A program made the translations under genes and the position numbers. The notes under the pieces were generated by a model. The model did not search any database and was not told where the DNA came from. It saw nothing but the letters and a program-made list of their open reading frames with translations. Shown here one piece after another: positions 10,188 to 20,843 of a stretch of DNA of 64,000 nt. The DNA is taken from contig MU858046.1 of assembly GCA_033297075.1 (NCBI GenBank), positions 310,001-374,000 on the forward strand. Reading direction: 5' to 3'. Source of the DNA: Rhypophila decipiens (lineage: Eukaryota; Ascomycota; Sordariomycetes; Sordariales; Naviculisporaceae). Position 1 is the stretch's first letter; each line of letters opens with the position of its first letter.

Positions 10188-11258
10188 ATGCATTCCGTCA
10201 CTTCCAAGACTCTCCTCGCCGCCATTGCGGGTGCGGCTTCGGTTGCTGCCCATGGCCACGTAACCAACATCGTCATCAACGGCGTCTCGTACCAGAACTA
10301 CGACCCCTTCTCGCACCCATACCAGCAGAACCCCCCCACCGTCGTCGGCTTCGGCACCCAGGCCACCGACAACGGCTTCGTCGAGCCGTCCGCCTTCAAC
10401 TCGCGCGACATCATCTGCCACCGGGGCTCCACCAACGCCGGAGGCCACGCCGTAGTCGCCGCAGGGGACAACGTCTTCCTCCAGTGGGACACGTGGCCCG
10501 AGTCCCACCACGGCCCCGTGATCGAGTACCTCGCCGCCTGCGGCGCTTCCGGCTGCGAAAAGGCCGACATCACCTCGCTCGACTTCTTCAAGATCTCCGA
10601 GGCAGGCCTCATCGACGGCTCCTCCGCCCCCGGCCGCTGGGCCTCCGACGAACTAATCTCCAACGGCAACGGCTGGATGGTCAAGATCCCCGCCAACATC
10701 AAGCCGGGCTTCTACCTCCTCCGCCACGAGATCATCGCCCTGCACTCGGGCAACCAGCCCAACGGGGCCCAGAACTACCCCCAGTGCATCAACCTCGAGA
10801 TCACCGGCTCGGGAACCGCCACCCCCTCGGGCGTCAAGGGAACAGCCCTCTACACGCCCAACGACGCGGGCATCCTCTTCAACATCTACCAGCCCATGTC
10901 GTCTTACCCCGTCCCCGGACCGGCCGTGATCAGCGGCGGCGGTAGTGTTCCCCAGTCTCGGTCGGCCATCGCCCGCTCTGCGTCCGCTATTGTTGGTACC
11001 GGCGGCGCCGGCGGTGCTGCTCCTACAGCCCCCGCGCCTGTTGTCCCTACCACCACAGGAAATGCTGCTCCCGTCGTGCCAACCACCACTCTGAGAACTT
11101 CGACCGCTGCTGTTCCTCCTCCCCCTGCCACGACCGCCAAGCCCACCACTTCCCCTGCGCCTTGTGGCTCCGCTCCCAAGGTGACTGTCACCGTCACCGT
11201 CAAGGCTAAGAAGCCCAAGGCCCCTCGCGCTCACCCCCGCCATGTCATCTTGAACTAA
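10188..11258 (+). CDS. AA9 lytic polysaccharide monooxygenase
   Basis: A single-exon gene of 356 residues. A signal peptide ends at Ala21, leaving His22 as the mature N-terminus (HGHVTNIVING), which is required for the copper histidine brace. The second copper ligand is the first His of the SHHGPV motif (mature position 86). AQNYPQCINLEITG carries the conserved axial-Tyr region. AA9 enzymes oxidatively cleave cellulose and some hemicelluloses outside the cell. The catalytic domain ends near residue 240. After it comes a Ser/Thr/Pro/Ala-rich linker, but no CBM1. Instead the protein ends in a short TVTVTVK segment and a basic Lys/Arg/His-rich tail. C1/C4 regioselectivity cannot be judged. Genes for other cell-wall enzymes lie nearby. 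Confidence 0.95.
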   Translation: MHSVTSKTLLAAIAGAASVAAHGHVTNIVINGVSYQNYDPFSHPYQQNPPTVVGFGTQATDNGFVEPSAFNSRDIICHRGSTNAGGHAVVAAGDNVFLQWDTWPESHHGPVIEYLAACGASGCEKADITSLDFFKISEAGLIDGSSAPGRWASDELISNGNGWMVKIPANIKPGFYLLRHEIIALHSGNQPNGAQNYPQCINLEITGSGTATPSGVKGTALYTPNDAGILFNIYQPMSSYPVPGPAVISGGGSVPQSRSAIARSASAIVGTGGAGGAAPTAPAPVVPTTTGNAAPVVPTTTLRTSTAAVPPPPATTAKPTTSPAPCGSAPKVTVTVTVKAKKPKAPRAHPRHVILN

Positions 11259-11896
11259 GCCAAGAGCTTGTTCATTTTCTTCTTCGGTGTTGAGTTGGAT
11301 ACGTACGATCCATTTGGATATTGAACCCCTACATACATTCTAACGGCCGGCACAAAACCTTTTTGTTTCTTTTTCTTTCATGCATCTTCACTTCTTGATA
11401 TTGTATATATATCACCTCTTTTTGTTGTCTGTTCATAGAATATGAACATTCCATAACGTCTTTTGTATAAAGATATTGCCATCCAGGTTAGGCTCTCACG
11501 AGCTGACACTGGGTGCGAGCGAGTGTATGTTGAATATATCACCACGCAAGACCTTTCTTGCAGCGCTCACAAAGATATTTGAACTGGACAAGACATGTTA
11601 AAGTGACATTGTTATGCTTTGCGACTAGTATATATACTGAACGCTAGTTCACCAACGAGGAGATCAGCAAAAACTAAAATTACGTGCCATTCTTCCCACC
11701 TTGTCTCCTGGTCCTACATGTTGAAAAAGCCCAGCTCCCTGCGAGGTATATAGATCCCATATACCCAGGTTCCTACAAGTGCCTATCACTACCCAACTAT
11801 TCTTCGCCGGGATAAGCCAAACGCCGGCCAAAAAGAAAGAGAACGCAAGCCAATATCATCTCCCAATGCCCAGATACTCCGCAACCCCAACACAGC
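11259..11896. other. Intergenic, convergent 3' ends of AA9 and transporter genes
   Basis: This 638-bp stretch has ATATAT and AATGAA-like patches suited to 3' processing. No gene seen. Confidence 0.5.
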
Positions 11897-13750
11897 TCAA
11901 ACCGCCAGCCCAACAGCCTCCTTGTCAACATCATTCCCTTCCTCATCGGGTACCCTATCATCGTGCAAAGCTTCGCCGCTTAGGTCCAGGCTGATAACCG
12001 GGGGACCTTCAAGTGCAGTCCCAGAACTGCTATTCCAAGCATGCTGCCCAGGTTGGACCGTCCTTCCGCCCTTTGACGAGAATACACCGCCCGTGATACC
12101 GCCCTTCTCAAACAACAACGGCAGATCCTCCAGCTCTAAACCTTTTGTTTCTGGATAGAAGAAGTATATCATTGGTATGAACGATGCGTTGAGCACTGCA
12201 AATATGGTGAAAGTTCGCCATTGGATGTTTGCTGCGCAAAGCGGTCGATGTTAGTTAGCAGCAACAAGCACAAATTTCTTTTTTTCTGTGGAACTGGGAA
12301 AGAGTAGTAGAGCTTACCAAACGCAATGGGCGCAAACTTGACAACGGCAAAGACAGCCATCCAGTTCCATGCTGTTGCGATGGCCGCGATTTGGGACCGT
12401 ATCCGTGGGGTCGCGAGCTCAGATGGGTAGAACCAGGGGACCTAATTATCATTGCATGGTGATCTTGCGGTCAGCGATATTTGAGTAGGCAGTGATGATT
12501 TCAATGTGATGCGGTTGGCTAGGTACTTACCGGTAGCCAGCCAATGCCGCGAACTAGCTGAAACAAAAAGATAAAAGCCGTCGCGCCATATCCCGACGAG
12601 GTAGTCCCGATCGAGAGCATCACTGTCACCCCAACAAAGCACAGCGACAGTCCCGCCGAGCAGGCCATCAGGAGCACACGTCGCCCATAGCGGTCCATGA
12701 GGAAAACCGGGATGATAGACCCAACAAGGTAAGTACACATGGCAGCGCCTCCCAGGAGAAGCGCCAAGTGGCGGTCCAGCCCCATGCTGCTCTGGAAGAT
12801 AACAGGCGTATAATAGTTGATCATGTTGGACCCCGTAAACTGCTGGCCGAGCTGCACCGAGATGGCCAGGATGAGACGGCGCAGATTTTGAGTCTTGCCC
12901 CATGTGAAGAGCTCCTGGAAGCGGAATGGACCTCCACGGCGTTCTTCATAAAGGGCTTTCTGGATGTTCAGCACGGTACGTGTGACCGATTCGTCGTCGT
13001 TTGGCTTGCCAGCGATGGCGGCGATGACAGGGCCTGCCTCGATAGAGCGATCGTGCGCAACCAGCCAACGTGGTGACTCGGGCAGTCCAATAATCTGGAG
13101 GACCAGCAGGACAGCAAATACAGATTGGAAAGCTAGAGGAAATCGCCACTGGAACGAAGATTCGTACGAAGAGGTCGCATAGGCGGTCCAGAAGGCAATC
13201 ACAACGCCCAAGTTCGTCACTGTGCCCTGCAAGGTCAACAGGCCGCCGCGGATGCTGGCTGGGGCGCACTCGCTGAGGAACGCGGGAGCTGTAGACGAGT
13301 TAATGCCGGTGCCCACACCCGCGACGACACGGCCGACGAGCAATTGGGCAATGGTGTACGACGAGGCATGGATCACGGCACCCAGCACCATGACTGTTCC
13401 TCCCAGCATAAGCATTCGCCTTCTTCCCAGCTTGTCGCCGATAAAATAACAGAGCAAGGACCCCAACACGCATCCAATATCGAATATGGCGGTGATATTG
13501 CCGAGCATATCGGGGCTTGGATGGTTAAAGTCTCGCCCAAAGACGTTGTTGGCGCCTATAATTCCTGACATGGCGCCTTGAAATAAGCAGGATTGTCAGT
13601 AAAATGATATGCCCCGGTCTATAGAGGGGCCATCGCCCAATATCTGAACTGACCTTGATCATATCCCAAGAGGAGGAATGGCTGGCATGTCGTTGCTGTA
13701 ATGACTGCTAACAAGGCATTGCCCTTGAGGTTGTATTTCCACGACTTCAT
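11897..13750 (-). CDS. MFS sugar-porter-family transporter
   Basis: Exons run 13750-13654, 13576-12531, 12441-12318 and 12231-11897 and join in frame to 533 residues. The sequence has the sugar porter signatures: LGYDQG in helix 1, GDKLGRRR after helix 2, GRVVAGVGTGI, PESPRWLV before the central loop, QLGQQFTGSNMINYY in helix 7, MDRYGRR and a C-terminal PETKGLELED. Twelve membrane segments are expected, placing it in the plasma membrane. The ATG at 13750 gives MKSWKYNLKGN, a usual start for fungal hexose/quinate-type permeases; no upstream ATG is in frame. The first intron ends in an AAG acceptor with a TACTGAC branch site upstream. Substrate is unknown. It is divergent from the CE4-like hydrolase, so uptake of that pathway's substrate is a possibility, but an ordinary sugar is equally likely. 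Confidence 0.93.
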
Positions 13751-15067
13751 GTTGTCGTCGATGCAGAGTCGCAGGAAATCCCAGTATTTCTGTGCGTCGT
13801 CGAGAATTGATATCAAATGTTGAGGATCTGGTGAGGATCATGGATGCTGACACGAGAACTGGCTGCCCATTATGTTCCACCTTCTTCACTGTGAGCGGAG
13901 ACAAGTGAAGCACGCAAAAGACTGGCAATATCAGATGTGCAATGGGTAGTGTCGCTGCCCTTCAAAGAAAGCGTCTTGTTGGTCTGAGCAGAACCAGGAA
14001 ATGAAATGGGAAATGAAGCAACATAAAGAGATGAAAATGCCCTCAAACACACGCCCATGCCAACGTGAACATGAGCTCTTTGTCACCCTCGTTCAATTGA
14101 ATGGGGAAAGACATTTTGCGGGACATTTTGAGCTTTCGAAATAGGCAGAGAACGAGGCTGCGGCCAGGGGAGAACGAGGTAAGTTGATGGTGTGCGGTTG
14201 GGGTGTTGTTCAGGCCAACACAGCTGCATGATTGTACGTAAGGTAGATAGTCGGGTGTGACTACCTGACCGCCAGCCCCGGTGTGATGGGTAATTGCACA
14301 CCGTACTGTACCCTCTGCCCTGCCACTGCGCTGCGGTCTAGTGCGGCTTGGTACAGGGTGAGGCTCGGATATCGGCCGGGCGGTCCGGTTGCATGCCGGG
14401 TCGGCACGCCTTCATGTTACTTTTTAGCACAGCGGCGTTTGTCCGTCGGTCGAGGACATGGTTAATCAAACCTGCTATCCGTATCCGTACACACATCACG
14501 GCTTTCTAGCCCGGCGGTCGTTATGGTCGTTCTTCCATGGGATATCTGAAGCCTATTATGCCTTTCTTCTACAGGTATGTTATTCGTCATTGTCTCTTAT
14601 AAGATATCATGAATGCGTCAAACCTGTTTCATTAACAGATGAGTGTACATACCTGCGTACAGTAAAATTTACATGTACCTGCCCGGTATTGGGGTAGAGT
14701 GGTTTAGGTACTGTACCAGTACATACATACCTACGGTAATAGCAGAGGTGCCCTAAGGAACCTACAAGTTTGGCTGCTGTGGGCCTGTGGTTGGGTGCTA
14801 TTTCCTCGCCAATTAGTGGCCCCACTGAGTGTACCTCCCAATTCCGGGGCCTAGCCTGAAATCTTCCTTCCAGGTTCCAACTGCTATGAGAACTGGAAAC
14901 TTTCGACTCTTCCTTCTTTCAGCAACGAGATAATGTCCGACACCGGCACTCGAGAGATGGGCAACCTGATGATCTTGGGGGTTCCCCTCCTTCCCCTTTT
15001 CTCATCCGATTAACTTTCATCGTCCAAAAATTTCTTGATCGTTCAGAAAACTTTAATCACAACCACC
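13751..15067. other. Shared promoter region, transporter and CE4-like gene
   Basis: This is 1.3 kb between divergent genes. No supported ORF. It contains palindromic TACTGTAC-type motifs (for example near 14304 and 14711) and one AGATAA GATA-factor-like site at 14928-14933. Confidence 0.45.
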
Positions 15068-16162
15068 ATGTCCGTTGTGTCATTACAACATGAAGCTGGC
15101 TCTGCCCACTTGATCGAGGCCTGCCGTCATCGACTCAGAAGGAGAATGAGAATCGCCATCACCATTGATTTCGATGCTATATCCGGCTACCTAGGCACGG
15201 GGCACACCCCCCAGAACACTCTTTCGGACTACTCAGCCGGCCTGTTCAGTGCCAACGTCGGCGTCGACCGGGTTCTGCGTCTCCTTGCTAAGCACGGTAT
15301 CGCCAAGGACGTCACCTGGTTCATACCTGGCCATAGTATGGAGAGCTTCCCGCGACAGACGCGCGATATCATCGATTCGGGTGCTGAGATTGGACTTCAT
15401 GGGTATAGCCATGAAGGCGCCCCGGCCATGGCCTTGCAGCAGGAGCGTGATGTTCTCGACAAGTGCATCGATCTGGCTGGTTCCCTTCTCGCGCTCTCGG
15501 CAACCAACAAACATGAGAAAGCTGTGGGATACCGAGCCCCATTGTACCAGATTCGCGAATCTACCATCGAACTGCTGCAAGAGAAAGGATTCTTGTACGA
15601 TTCAAGCTTGAACGGGCACGACTCGTTGCCATATCTCCTGCCGAGAAAGATTTCCGGCCCTGGCGAAGGACAAGGGCCAAAAATACCCGATTACACAAAG
15701 CCGGCCAGCACCTGGATGGTACCGTTTGTGGTCCCGGATCCTCCAGCGCTGGGCAGCCCTGAGGCTGAGCATGCCCTGGTGGAGATCCCCGGGAGCTGGT
15801 ATACCGAGGACCTGACCCCCTTAGGATATTATCCATACTCGTCGGCCACGCAGGGTTATGTGAGTGTCGAGGTGGTGGAGAAGATGTGGTGGGATCGATT
15901 CGAGTGGCTGTGGGAGAATGAGTGTAACGTGGAGGACGATGATGGTGGTAGTGGTAATGGGAGTGCTGCATTTGGGAGCATATTCCCCCTAATCTGGCAT
16001 CCTGAGGGTGTCGGCCGAAGCCATGTCATTGGAATGGTTGATCGTTTTCTCAGCAAACTCGTGGCCAAGAGAAATGAAGCCAGTGATGGTGAAGTCACTT
16101 TCGACACAATGCAGTCGATTGCCCGGGATTTCAAGTGTCAAACTGATTCGAGAGGTCAATGA
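15068..16162 (+). CDS. PuuE-type polysaccharide deacetylase family hydrolase (CE4-like, possible cyclic imidase)
   Basis: An intronless frame of 364 residues. The start at 15068 was chosen because it is the first ATG and sits in a good context (CACCATG). The NodB-homology domain shows the metal and catalytic motifs TIDFD (D34/D36), LHGYSHE (H111, H115) and GYRAPLY. There is no signal peptide, which argues against an extracellular chitin deacetylase. The subtype with VGVDRVLRLLAKHGI and WFIPGHS resembles the PuuE/HpPgdA branch, which includes cyclic imide hydrolases; that assignment is inference. It faces the FAD monooxygenase tail to tail (265-bp gap), with an amidase gene beyond it. An acidic Gly/Ser insertion near residues 290-305 is unusual. 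Confidence 0.85.
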   Translation: MSVVSLQHEAGSAHLIEACRHRLRRRMRIAITIDFDAISGYLGTGHTPQNTLSDYSAGLFSANVGVDRVLRLLAKHGIAKDVTWFIPGHSMESFPRQTRDIIDSGAEIGLHGYSHEGAPAMALQQERDVLDKCIDLAGSLLALSATNKHEKAVGYRAPLYQIRESTIELLQEKGFLYDSSLNGHDSLPYLLPRKISGPGEGQGPKIPDYTKPASTWMVPFVVPDPPALGSPEAEHALVEIPGSWYTEDLTPLGYYPYSSATQGYVSVEVVEKMWWDRFEWLWENECNVEDDDGGSGNGSAAFGSIFPLIWHPEGVGRSHVIGMVDRFLSKLVAKRNEASDGEVTFDTMQSIARDFKCQTDSRGQ

Positions 16163-16427
16163 TGACCGGTGTTCTGCATATTTATCTGGGACAGGCACAT
16201 TCTTTTAGCAGCTGAGGCATCGATTTATTCTGCTGGGCGACGAAACAAGGCGAAAGGTATGTGAGCACACGTTTGGTTTGTTTCTTGAGTTACTTGACTA
16301 TGGACATGTCCAATAAAGAGAACCACCCCGGCAGCGAGGTACATAAATGCATCCTAGTTTAAGAACAAGCGAATCTCGACAAAAAGAGTAAGACAGTTCG
16401 GAACAGCATATGCTTCCTCAACTGACC

Positions 16428-18040
16428 TTACGTCTTCTTACTTCTTCCAAGAATCCGCGTCAACGACAACACCAGATACACCCAGAACTTTCTGACAAAG
16501 CGGAAATAATAGCAGCTGTTGGGGTAAACCTCGACACATTCACCCACCTCCGAACCACTACCGAGAAGGGCCAGCGTATCGTCCACAGCCTGAACGATGT
16601 CATAGTCGTACATCCATTCCTCCGAAGCATCCGAGATCCTCTTCACTCGTTCCGCAATTTCCTCGTCGACAGGCCTATGCTCCGCGTGCAGGTTGACTTT
16701 GATGGCCTTGAAGTTGTCCAATATCTTGTACAGCCGCTGGTAATGCGGTGACCTGATCGAGTCGAATAGGTCTAGTGCCTGCGCCAGAGGTGTCTCCTCT
16801 TGGTCTTTGCTAGGTCTTCGGTTCCATGCCCACTCGAGAGCCCGACCCAGCGCATACACATCCTCCAGTGCAAAGCCTGCGCCGGACCCAAAATTTCCCA
16901 GCAGCGCATGCGCAGCGTCGCCGACAAAGGCAATGTTTCCAGACGAAATGGCACTCTCTAGCCGGGTTCCCGAGAACATGGCGTACTCCTGAGTGTTTCC
17001 CTCCTTGGCAGCGAGCTCAAGGATCTGTCGGACTGGGGGACAAAAGTCGCGATACTCGTCAAGGAGGGTATGAAGGTCAAATGGATGGCCCCAGCTTACT
17101 GGTTCTGGCTGACCCGGTTGGTGCGGACGTCGGATGCGCATCGTGACTTCGAAGTCGTCATCCCCGAGCGGACAGGTATACACATATAACCCGCTTATGT
17201 GCTTCCAAAATGTTGCTGCCCAGGGGATCCCGGGTATTGCTGCCGCTTTCGCTTTGCTGATGATGGCTCGGTAGACGGACTGACCGTTGTAGGTGAGACT
17301 GTGGTTTGGAAAGCAAAACTTCCGCACGACCTGAGAGCATGGGTTTGACTCTGTTAGTTCTCGTTCGCCTTCTCCCTTGTTCTTATAGTTCGAACACTTA
17401 CGGATCTAATACCATCCGCTGCGACTACCAGATCGACTTCGTCCTCATCGCCGTCGGCGAATACAAGACGGACGCGAGAGTCTGGAAGCTGTTCCAGCCC
17501 TACAAGCTTCTTGCCCACACAAATATATCGCCTATCTACCTGTCTCAGGAGGGCAGTCTGGAGCTTGGACCGAGCACATCTTCCGCTCTGGCGGTGGTAT
17601 GGTGTGTCTTTGGGACAGGGCTTTTGGAGCAGAAGCTGCCCTGTTCTCCCGTTGCTGTTTCAAGAGGCCATCAGCTGAAGTAGCAGAAGTGCAGATATCA
17701 TCACATGCTTGAAAAACAGGATGGCTGGCCGAGGGGGGCATGGGCTGGTCTCGGAGTTAACTCACCACCTCTGTTCGATCAGGCCGTCAGAAGATCGATA
17801 AAAGTCGGACTCGAGTATGTGCTCGGCCGCGCCGTTCCGCTCGAGGAGTTTCCACGTCTGCGGCTGAATGGTCAAGCCGCCGCCTGTCTCGCTGATTTCT
17901 GCCTTCTTCTCATAAAGCTTCCAATCCACAAACGGGAGCTTGGCTAACTCGATGGCGCCAGCAAGACCGCCTGGCCCACCTCCTATCACAGCAACTTTTA
18001 GCTGTCGTCCTCGCTCTTGGTCGTTCTTGAGATCGGTCAT
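16428..18040 (-). CDS. FAD-dependent monooxygenase, salicylate-hydroxylase-like
   Basis: Exons run 18040-17766, 17654-17402 and 17330-16428 and join in frame to 476 residues. The N-terminus has the FAD Rossmann motif VIGGGPGGLAG (residues 18-28). DLVVAADGIRS at the exon 2/3 border is the DG motif, and NIAFVGDAAHALLGNFGSG holds the GD motif (D314). These three define class A flavoprotein hydroxylases, which use NAD(P)H and O2 to hydroxylate aromatic or heteroaromatic rings. Family relatives include salicylate hydroxylases and 6-hydroxynicotinate monooxygenases. The substrate here is unknown. The C-terminus has a hydrophobic stretch (FWVYLVLSLTRILG) that may attach to a membrane. The border of intron 1 (GTGAGT donor, ACAG acceptor) gives an odd Arg-Cys-Asn junction, and is the least certain part of the model. 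Confidence 0.9.
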
Positions 18041-20843
18041 TTGTTTCGGTGATACTTGGGCGATAACGATGGTGAATATGCTCTCTTTTGGCCACTACGA
18101 TACGTTTAATGATGTGGCTTGTTGGAAAACAAGGTGAAGGTGAGTACCTGACGAACGATTCGATCTCTTTTTGCTTCTTTTTTGGCACTTTTCTGTGATG
18201 CAGTCCTTTTCTTGTCCCCGCGGCCTTTATATCAATATTGACATGTTACTCACCTAGGTAGCTGTACGCCTAGCCGGTTGGCCTATACAGTCACCGGGAT
18301 GATGAATGAAGTCTGCCAACGGATGATACTTTCTGACTGCACAGTCTGTATCGAACCAGCTCAGGGGGCTTAGCTGGAAAACTTTGAGCAATAAACAATG
18401 CGAATGACATGTGAGGGCTACTGAGAGGCGCTCGCTGTATGGATGGTCCGCCTCCATCTTTCTCTCTTCACCAGTCGCCTTCTGATGAGGCGGCGCAAAT
18501 ACCATGTCCAGAACCTGCAACCTGGGTAAATGATACACACCGAGACCTTTGTGCTCCCATTGATGGGAGCTGACCATACAACATCAGGTACGTCCCTACA
18601 TATTTCCTTCCTTTTTTTGGCCCCCTACCCTTCCCAGCACACACCTACTAGCCTTGGGGGAGCGAGAAGAGCCGCACCTGTTGGCGTTCTTTTCTGGTCA
18701 AGACGTTTCAGTCGTCGATATCCATGTTCGGCACAGAATGAGTGAAAATGGAGTGCTTTCAACCGCCTTAGTGGCCTGACCAACAGTGTGTTGGTTTTCG
18801 GAGGACTCCATGTCGTACGAGAGGCAGAATGTCCCTGAGGCGGGTTGGGCCTTTTGCCCACCTTACTTTCACCTTGGTGATTCACCGTCCAGTCGACCAA
18901 CCTCCGTGCGACACATTGCTGGCACTTGACATTGCTGGCTGATGGATTGGCGACATTCGAGTACCGAACCCCAATACAGGTTTGTTACCTTCGTTTGTCT
19001 CCTGTTCACGGGCATCATCTCACCCGGAGTGATTATCAGCCTCGATGCAGAAGACGAGCCAAGCAAATAAAAGAAGGAAAAAGGAATTTTGTGCAATTTG
19101 CCGAAAGTCCGAATGGTGGCCTCTCGACAGCATGGTTCGGTCAATATTCTCTCCTGGATTGGAGTCTCTCGCGTTTGCCGCGACATTATGTAGGTGGGTA
19201 CGTCTCTTTTCTTAGCCAAAGAGGGTGTGTTGACGGTTGACGTGTCTACTGTGGTGCCTCGTAACAAGGATTGAAGCGGTCGCCTTACTTTGAGCTCAAT
19301 ATATTAGACCGATGTGCTGCTCCTTCCTGGGAAAGTACATGGCTGATCAACACAAGGCTGGCTGCCGTATACAGGAAGCTGCATGTTGAAGTCGTCTCGG
19401 GTTGCCTGAATGGGACATATCCGTATATCTTTGAGATCTTACAATCATTACACGTAAAGTCGGCGGTGAGTGGCTGTCTCGTAACCGAAAGACAAGGTCT
19501 AACCCTAGTCTATAGGTGAAGCCGAAGCGGGCAGCCGGCGTATTGTACGGCTTAGGAGCGGTGTGGAAGGACGAAGATGAGGCTCTGGCTTGGGAAAGAG
19601 GGGTTTCCATTTGGGCATTGATTCATTCACTGCATCACTCATCAGCGAATCGCTCGCCCTGGCCTTGGCCGCCTGCTCGACGTCCACACTTACAGATTGA
19701 CCGATTACAAGTTTACAACCTCCATCCAATTTGAGTCACACCCACAGCAGACATGACACGGGATCTTTCCCAAGGACCCTGACTCCCAGATGACCACTCA
19801 CGTAACCCATCTCGGGCCGGGGCAAAATTCCCGCCTCCCATTCACACATCTGTGTGTGCAGAGCTCGCGTGACAAACCCATTTAGCAACAAGATGACGCT
19901 GCCCTTTCAATTCAAGACTCTGGTCCTGAAACATTGGGGACATGCATTCCTCCTTGTTGGTGGCCTTTTGGAAGAGTTTATATCTTGGCCGTCTTCATGT
20001 TGGCCTGCTGCCAGGAAACTGATGGCTGGTTGGCAGGGATTAGAGAGGCATATTACTACGGCGAGGAAGAAGCACGTTGGTGATAGGTTTACCGCGCGCA
20101 TATCCCGATCCCAATGGAGATCTTTGGATGCCCGATTTCAGAGAGCTGCATACTAGCATTCCGTCGGGTAGAGTAAGAGTTATTTTGACCGTCACAATTC
20201 TTTAACAAATGACCAGGTCCGATATGCAGATGTCTCTCAACTTGCCCGGGTTACATGCCCAAAAATGTGGGGCTTGACCGAATTCACGGAAGTTGAGGAG
20301 CACCACGTCTGGTAGTACTCACTCCGGACATCTCGTCCCTCCTTGCCATACGCCCACGGGTCTCGGCGGCATATAGGCTACCTACCTAGCCACCATCATC
20401 CGATCACAGCCTCCCAGCCTCATATCGACCTATCGACCTACCGGTCTTATCATACTTGGCACCAACTGACAGAATGCCTTCTTCTGCCAACAGTCCTTGT
20501 CCGCATCGCTGTCACTAATTGTGACTGATTATTACCGGTAGTAGGCGCGGCCCTGGCCTCTCTTGCATAACGTTGCTGCGCTTCGACACGGCGGGGTAAC
20601 AGTCTCGACCAATATACGGCCAGGTAAAGTAACTCGAGAAATAAAACGGCCTTGAGCCTCGTTGAATCGATCTTGCCCTATTCCCTCCTTTTTCCCCATT
20701 TCAAACTCATATTTTCCCAAAGTGTCCTCGTGGGCCGTAATCACTGCATATTGCGAATCCGTCGCCGGCGGTTTTCACTTTTTTTCCATCCTGTATTCTC
20801 TTTGCGCTCCCAGCCCCGCGCGCAACACGCACCGGGGTTTGCG
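18041..20843. other. Intergenic, divergent promoter of FAD monooxygenase and amidase
   Basis: This is 2.8 kb without a supportable gene. Several 70-130-codon frames occur but overlap on both strands and show no family features. A CGATAA GATA-type site lies just upstream of the monooxygenase (18061-18066). Confidence 0.45.

Noticed and set aside
10653..11243. Gly/Arg-rich 196-codon minus frame over the LPMO gene
   Set aside because: Antisense shadow of the GC-rich AA9 coding sequence and linker.
18041..20843. Search for a hidden transcription factor or further pathway gene between the monooxygenase and the amidase
   Set aside because: No Zn-cluster Cys pattern or other domain found in any frame.
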